A stretch of 9,890 nt of DNA from CAZUVM01 sp964623885 (lineage in GTDB: Bacteria > Verrucomicrobiota > Verrucomicrobiia > Limisphaerales > UBA8199). The stretch spans positions 1 through 9,890 of the forward strand of contig CAZUVM010000095.1 in the NCBI GenBank assembly GCA_964623885.1, given 5' to 3'. Of the stretch, positions 5,696 through 9,890 are shown piece after piece; within the stretch, counting starts at the first letter, position 1, and every line of letters starts with the position of its first letter. Both the position numbers and the translations under genes were made by a program. The notes below the pieces were generated by a model. That model saw only the letters and a list, made by a program, of their open reading frames with translations. It was not told the origin of the DNA and did not search any database.

Positions 5696-6874
5696 TCAAT
5701 TCATTTGAAAACCCGGCTCGCCGGCTTTGCGCGAGGCGCGGTAGAGCGCGTCCAATGATTCCAACACCGTCTCCGGATCGCGACCATCCCGCAACGCACT
5801 CTGCAGCGCTTCGCCACCCTTCGTCTGGAGTGGGACGTAGCCGCTGTAGCGCGGCCGGACGAACGCTTCCTCCTGGGTTGCGCGCGTGGCGCTAAAAAAG
5901 CCGCCGCACAACGCATCCGCGGCCGGATCGTTCCAAGCGCAGCGGTGGGACGGTTGGCCGCCCGCTTCCAGATAAAGCCGGCTTTGGATCGAGCCGGCGG
6001 CCACAAAGCAGGCGTAGTCGAGCGCCTCGGCGAGATGCTTGCAACGGCTTGAAATGGCAAGCCCGGTCCCGCCCAGCACGCTGCGAAGCGGCGGTCCTTT
6101 CGATTCCAATGACAGCGAGTTCCCGAACCGGAGGCGCGTGCGAGCAAAACCCTGGCGCGCGTAATTGTTATAGGTATAGGCAAATGCGTTCCAGGCAAAG
6201 TCGTCGGTGGCGGTCATGCGTTCGGCGATCTGGATTGGGTTCCACGCGAAAATGTTGTGCGGCATCGGCTCGGTTAACTCGCGCAGCATCTCGAGGGCAC
6301 GGCGCATCATTTCGCGTGGGCCGATGCTCTCGGGCCCGGCACAGGGCTCCGCGCCGAGAGCCTTCACCAGCATGAGAAAATGCAAGAACAGATCGGCGTT
6401 GAAGGCGGGAATCACAGCGAGCCTACGCTGCGCGAGGGTAACGGCTTCAGCCCAGGTTTCCGGCACGGAAACTCCTGCCCGTTCCAGCAAATCAGGCCGC
6501 CAGCTTGGCGCGGGCGCAGCGGCGTCAATCGGCAGCGCGAGCAATCGCCCGTCATAACAATAGCTCCGGAAGGTCGCGCCAATCGAGTTTCGTGCGCAAT
6601 CGTTCAGCACAGCCGCTGGCAGGAGAGGGTTTAAGTCGTGAACCAGGTTGTTCGCGAACGCGAAACCGGCCCATGGATGATCAATCACAATCAGGTCGAA
6701 TTTTTGCGCGAGCTGATCTATGGACGCATGGCCGAATTCGTCCAAAGTGCGCTTCTCCCAGCGAATCCTTAGGCCGGGATGGGTTTCTTCGTATCGTTGC
6801 GCGGTGGCTACGAGCGGCGGAAAGGCGCGGCTATGGTCCCAGGCAATTCCGGTAAGAGACACGTGTTGGCTCAC
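5696..6874 (-). CDS. ABC-type solute-binding protein lacking a signal peptide
   Basis: The 392-residue protein resembles family 1 extracellular solute-binding proteins. It opens directly with the mature-type strand LTGIAWDHSRAFPPLVATAQ, then YEETHPGLRIRWEKRTLDEF and FDLIVIDHPWAG. The mid region LLALPIDAAAPAPSWRPDLL and the later VLGGTGLAISS also follow the two-lobe sugar-binder pattern. No Sec signal or lipobox precedes it. The GTG start at 6874 lies 12 bp after the oxidoreductase stop, and that gap cannot hold a leader in frame. No permease or ATPase gene is nearby. It may therefore be a cytoplasmic ligand-binding protein or a sensor, a form I believe also occurs beside other catabolic operons, or it may have lost its leader. 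The ligand is probably the sugar or sugar acid handled by the neighbouring enzymes. Confidence 0.75.
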   Translation of the reverse strand: MSQHVSLTGIAWDHSRAFPPLVATAQRYEETHPGLRIRWEKRTLDEFGHASIDQLAQKFDLIVIDHPWAGFAFANNLVHDLNPLLPAAVLNDCARNSIGATFRSYCYDGRLLALPIDAAAPAPSWRPDLLERAGVSVPETWAEAVTLAQRRLAVIPAFNADLFLHFLMLVKALGAEPCAGPESIGPREMMRRALEMLRELTEPMPHNIFAWNPIQIAERMTATDDFAWNAFAYTYNNYARQGFARTRLRFGNSLSLESKGPPLRSVLGGTGLAISSRCKHLAEALDYACFVAAGSIQSRLYLEAGGQPSHRCAWNDPAADALCGGFFSATRATQEEAFVRPRYSGYVPLQTKGGEALQSALRDGRDPETVLESLDALYRASRKAGEPGFQMN

Positions 6875-6886
6875 GGAAAATACGGC

Positions 6887-8005
6887 TCATGCGCTGGCGC
6901 GAGCGGGCGCGCGTTTTTTGATACCGATGGTTGCGCCGGCAGCGGGTTTAATTCTTCGGATTTTCTCACAACAGTTTGTCCGCGAGGACGCGCAGGCGGC
7001 GTCGATGATTTCCATGGCCGCAAGACCCAATTCTCCAGGCGAACGGTTCGGCGCCTCGCCGAGAATGGCATCGATGAAGTTCAACGCCGGTGCCTGTTCG
7101 GGGTAGATTTCCTTCTCCTGAAGCGGTTTGAAGTCAGTCCTTTTGCCGGCAAAATCCACGAGTGACATCGTACCGCGCCAGAGTTCGAGCAACAGAATAG
7201 CTTTGGTGCCGAACACGCGGACTTCATAGTTGCGCTCGCATAAGGGTGTCGCGCCGGTGCTGGCGAGGTTGACCAGCGCTCCATTTTCGAGCGTGATGGT
7301 CAACGCGTTGTAAATGTCGTTCGGCGAGCCATCGCGGTCGAAGCGCGCGTAAACTTCAGCCGGACGCAAGCCGGTCAGGAACGTCATATACGCAGCCGCG
7401 TGCGAGACCTGGCAATAGATTTGGCCGCCGCCAGCAATGGCCGGATTATTGTAGGAGCCTGGGCGCGGCTCGACGTACACGTTGTCCATTCCATGTGTGG
7501 GCGTGGTATTGATGCCGCGCAGCAATTTGTCGATGGGGTTGGTCATCAGCACCGAAACCATTTTCACTTCGCCCAGCTCACCGGACTGAATCAGCCGCCG
7601 CGCCTCTGCGGCGTGGGCGGTGAAGTGCCACGGGCAACTAATAAGCAGATGCAGCTTCTTTTGCGCCGCGATCTCAACGAGTTCGCGCGCTTCATCGGCG
7701 GTGATGGTCATTGGTTTCTCGATGAGCACGTGCAGGCCACGTTCGAGGGCCGCCTTGGCTTGGACGTAATGGACATTGGGAGTGGTGCTGACAATCACGC
7801 CATCCAGGCCAGGCATGGCCAACAGCTCTTCGATGTCAGTACAGGCGCGGCTGGCGCGGAAGTCGCGCGCGATTTTCTCAGCCTTTGCGGGCTCGCGACT
7901 TTGAACGGCAACCAGCTCTGCGTTCGGATGCGATTGGATGGCGGGAAGGTGGGCCGAGGTTGCCCACCAACCCGCGCCAATAACTCCCAGACGGACTTTC
8001 TTCAT
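6887..8005 (-). CDS. Gfo/Idh/MocA family oxidoreductase
   Basis: This 372-residue protein has an N-terminal Rossmann fold with the dinucleotide motif GVIGAGWWA at 7-15. VSTTPNVHY follows at 72-80 and the family's EKP motif at 96-98 (IEKPMTITADEA), which carries the catalytic or cofactor-contacting Lys. The C-terminal alpha/beta domain holds AGGGQIYCQVSHAA near 191-204, where the final His is the usual active-site residue of the family. Such enzymes use NAD(P) to oxidise or reduce a sugar or cyclitol hydroxyl. The last 20 or so residues are a basic Ala-rich tail (IKKRAPARASA). The ATG is 3 bp after the dehydratase stop with no clear Shine-Dalgarno, suggesting translational coupling. The substrate is unknown; from context it acts in the same sugar-acid route. 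Confidence 0.88.
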   Translation of the reverse strand: MKKVRLGVIGAGWWATSAHLPAIQSHPNAELVAVQSREPAKAEKIARDFRASRACTDIEELLAMPGLDGVIVSTTPNVHYVQAKAALERGLHVLIEKPMTITADEARELVEIAAQKKLHLLISCPWHFTAHAAEARRLIQSGELGEVKMVSVLMTNPIDKLLRGINTTPTHGMDNVYVEPRPGSYNNPAIAGGGQIYCQVSHAAAYMTFLTGLRPAEVYARFDRDGSPNDIYNALTITLENGALVNLASTGATPLCERNYEVRVFGTKAILLLELWRGTMSLVDFAGKRTDFKPLQEKEIYPEQAPALNFIDAILGEAPNRSPGELGLAAMEIIDAACASSRTNCCEKIRRIKPAAGATIGIKKRAPARASA

Positions 8006-8008
8006 AAT

Positions 8009-9202
8009 TTAAGACTTAAAAGGCGCGAGCAAATCGCGCTTCAATTCGACGCCGAAGCCGGGCTTGTTGGGATCGAGAGAGATTTTCCCGTTTACCGGCA
8101 GCGGCTCGCCTTCGATCACGCTGAAAATCGGCTGAATGTCCTCACCCTTGCCGACCGAAAGGTATTCGGCGCACGGCGAATTGGTATTCGCCATTACGAA
8201 ATGATAGTTGTACACGGACGAGCCGTGCGGGATAACCGGTATGTCGTACGGCTTTGCCATCGCGGCAATCCAGCGGGTGGGGGTGTAGCCACCGCACCAT
8301 TGCATTTCCGGCTGGATAATATCGGTGGCCTGTTGGTGCAGGATTTGGTGAAAGGCCTTGTAATGGAACTCGAGGTTGCCGGTCGCCAGGAGAATTGGCG
8401 AAATCAGGCGGCGCAAAATCCGGTTGTTCTCGGTGGCCCAGCCGTTTTGCAGCGGGTCTTCGAACCATTTCACGTCGTAGTCGCGTACACGCTCGGCCAC
8501 GCGCGCGGCGAACTCGATGTCCCAGGAGAGATAGCAGTCAATCATGATCTCCAAATCGTCGCCCAGCTCGCGACGAAGTTTGGCGATAAGTTTCTCCATT
8601 TTCTTGATGCCATCGCGCCCGCTTTCGACGCCCCAAGGCGCGGCGATTTTCACGCCCAGAAATCCACGGTCGCGCCAGGCCTCGACATAATCCGGGTGGA
8701 TGGTGACATAACACGGCAGGGCTTCCTTCGTTTGGCCACCGAGGATTTTATACACGGGCAGATTCCGCGCCTTGGCCACGAGATCATATAACGCCAGGTC
8801 CACACCGGCCATCGCCATGCTGGTCACGCCGCCCAGGCCGTAGGGCAGAGTCGACCGATTCATCTGGTCCCAGATCAATTCGATATTGTATGGGTCTTGG
8901 CCAATGAGAAAGCGCTTGAGGTGCTGGTCGATAACGCTGCACGCGAAAGCGCCGCCACCGTAATTTGCGCAAAACCCGCTCGCGCCTTCGTCGGTGAAGA
9001 TCTCAATGACGAAAGGATCCTGGCCGCCGCCCATCCAGAGCGAGCGAATGCGCGCATATTTCGGATGAACCGACATGGGATTGGAGATGAGGGTCTGGGC
9101 CTGCCAGCCGCCGCCCCAATACTGGGATTCGCCTTGCGCCGCGCCGCGCGCACCGGTGTCGCCGGCTTTGACCGTATAGAGCTTGATATCGGTGATTTTC
9201 AT
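8009..9202 (-). CDS. Enolase-superfamily sugar-acid dehydratase, L-rhamnonate dehydratase-like
   Basis: The 397 residues form a mandelate racemase/muconate lactonizing-type enzyme closest in pattern to L-rhamnonate dehydratase. Shared blocks are NPMSVHPKY, IELIWDQMNRSTLPYG, VDLALYDLVAKARNLPVYK, IQPEMQWCGG and VIPHGSSVYNYHF. Such enzymes use Mg2+ to remove water from an aldonic acid, giving a 2-keto-3-deoxy acid. Metal ligands are Asp222 (IMIDCYLSWD), Glu248 (WFEDPL) and, at the third position, Asn276 (ATGNLEF), where E. coli RhmD has Glu followed by His. Asn at this place is known in glucarate dehydratases. The general base His326 is kept, but its dyad partner Asp is Glu299. An RhmD-like fold with a different substrate is therefore likely. 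It is the first structural gene of the operon, 94 bp after the AraC gene. No clear Shine-Dalgarno precedes the ATG. Confidence 0.85.
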   Translation of the reverse strand: MKITDIKLYTVKAGDTGARGAAQGESQYWGGGWQAQTLISNPMSVHPKYARIRSLWMGGGQDPFVIEIFTDEGASGFCANYGGGAFACSVIDQHLKRFLIGQDPYNIELIWDQMNRSTLPYGLGGVTSMAMAGVDLALYDLVAKARNLPVYKILGGQTKEALPCYVTIHPDYVEAWRDRGFLGVKIAAPWGVESGRDGIKKMEKLIAKLRRELGDDLEIMIDCYLSWDIEFAARVAERVRDYDVKWFEDPLQNGWATENNRILRRLISPILLATGNLEFHYKAFHQILHQQATDIIQPEMQWCGGYTPTRWIAAMAKPYDIPVIPHGSSVYNYHFVMANTNSPCAEYLSVGKGEDIQPIFSVIEGEPLPVNGKISLDPNKPGFGVELKRDLLAPFKS

Positions 9203-9296
9203 TTAGGAGGGCGACATTTTTGTTCACGAGCATTGACGAGCCTGTTCTCGCTGACAATGGACAAAACGGCAATGGGGATGGACTTTTTGGCAAAGC
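9203..9296 (-). promoter_or_regulatory. Leader between AraC gene and dehydratase operon
   Basis: The 94-bp gap between the regulator's stop and the dehydratase ATG is the only gap of useful size ahead of the structural genes, so an operon promoter or an operator for the regulator could lie here. No convincing -35/-10 pair, direct repeat or hairpin was seen by eye, so the assignment rests on position alone. Confidence 0.25.
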
Positions 9297-9890
9297 TTAG
9301 CTGTGCCGGCGGCCACGGGTGCGCCATTGGCTGGGGGTGAGATTCAGTTTTTGTCGAAAGAGACGAGAGAAATAAAGTTCGTCCTCGAAGCCCGTGTGGG
9401 TCGCGATTTCCTTGATGGAAAGTTCGGTCTCGGCAAGCAAGTGTCGAGCGTGGACTAATCTAAGCTCGAGCAAATATTGATGCGGGCTTAGCCCGGTGTG
9501 CGCGGTGAAGGTGTGGCGGAACCAACTGTAGCTGACTCCGAGTTCCTGGGCCAGGCGTTTCATGTCTATGCTGCTTTTGAATTCATTCTGGATGCGGGTC
9601 ATGGCGAGTTCGATGGCGTTTGGATGCTGGGTTTCCGCGGCAGGCTGCGCTTGCTGGGCGGAGTAGAACAGACCCATAAGATTAGCGGTGGCGCCAGCCA
9701 GGATTTGCTGGACGGCCGGGCGGTTCGCGCGGATAGCCTGCATAACCCGGCTGAACGTGGCCATCACGGTGTCCTCGGCGTTGATGCGGACGACCGGATT
9801 CCGGGAAGAGATGAACTTGTACTTCAGCCAGTGCCGAGGCGCTTCGCCGTCAAACCCGATCCAATGTTCATGCCAGCCGGTATTCGAGTC
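9297..9890 (-). CDS. AraC-family transcriptional regulator, N-terminus beyond window
   Basis: The frame runs from the window edge to a TAA at 9297-9299, giving 197 visible residues; the true start lies outside. The visible N-terminal part (GWHEHWIGFDGE) is typical of the cupin-like ligand-binding domain of AraC-type sugar regulators. The last 100 residues are the double helix-turn-helix: first HTH MKRLAQELGVSYSWFRHTF, second SIKEIATHTGFEDELYFSRL, then the closing motif NLTPSQWR. An internal ATG pair near 9767 gives a shorter open frame but would cut off the ligand domain, so the longer reading is preferred. It lies upstream of, and in the same direction as, the dehydratase operon and probably activates it on binding the pathway's sugar. 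Confidence 0.88.
   Translation of the reverse strand, partial: DSNTGWHEHWIGFDGEAPRHWLKYKFISSRNPVVRINAEDTVMATFSRVMQAIRANRPAVQQILAGATANLMGLFYSAQQAQPAAETQHPNAIELAMTRIQNEFKSSIDMKRLAQELGVSYSWFRHTFTAHTGLSPHQYLLELRLVHARHLLAETELSIKEIATHTGFEDELYFSRLFRQKLNLTPSQWRTRGRRHS

Noticed and set aside
7400..8791. 463-codon open frame on the + strand
   Set aside because: It lies antisense to the oxidoreductase and dehydratase genes, which have clear family motifs; its product has no recognisable domain and is a GC-rich shadow.

Overview
The window is high-GC bacterial chromosome with two unrelated halves that converge near 4.0 kb. No rRNA, tRNA or marker gene is present. The style suggests a free-living, probably soil or sediment bacterium, perhaps Verrucomicrobiota or a relative: mostly weak Shine-Dalgarno signals, an AraC-led sugar-acid operon with Gfo/Idh and xylose-isomerase-like enzymes, and a Val-Thr-Asn-rich envelope protein. 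This placement is inference.

Left half (1-3973, + strand) looks like a defence island in flux. It starts with a 498-residue protein joining a zinc nucleotide-deaminase-like domain, a RecG-C-terminal-type HATPase (HATPase_c_4) and a winged helix. A 250-bp patch of palindromic repeats follows. It ends next to a 112-codon remnant that reads as the extreme C-terminus of a type I restriction subunit HsdR. Next come a trypsin-fold serine protease with a visible His-Asp-Ser triad and, 12 bp later, an AbiGi-family abortive-infection gene broken by one frameshift. The likely history is a type I restriction locus whose hsdR was mostly lost and whose neighbours persist. The deaminase-HATPase fusion and the protease-AbiGi pair are the two candidate little-described systems.

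Boundary (3974-4852): a strong GC-rich hairpin lies between the convergent genes. Beyond it, on the - strand, is a one-TM-segment protein with a Val-Thr-Asn-rich N-terminal half. Its C-terminus is shifted by one extra base in a C run; removing it gives a natural end at 4045.

Right half (4853-9890, - strand) is a compact catabolic operon. In transcription order it holds an AraC-family regulator (running off the window), an enolase-superfamily sugar-acid dehydratase resembling L-rhamnonate dehydratase, a Gfo/Idh/MocA oxidoreductase, an ABC-type solute-binding protein without a signal peptide, and a xylose-isomerase-like TIM-barrel isomerase/epimerase. The four structural genes are separated by 3, 12 and 3 bp, so they are almost certainly one transcript. 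Together they suggest regulated use of a sugar acid or unusual sugar, substrate unknown. No permease, kinase or aldolase is in the window.
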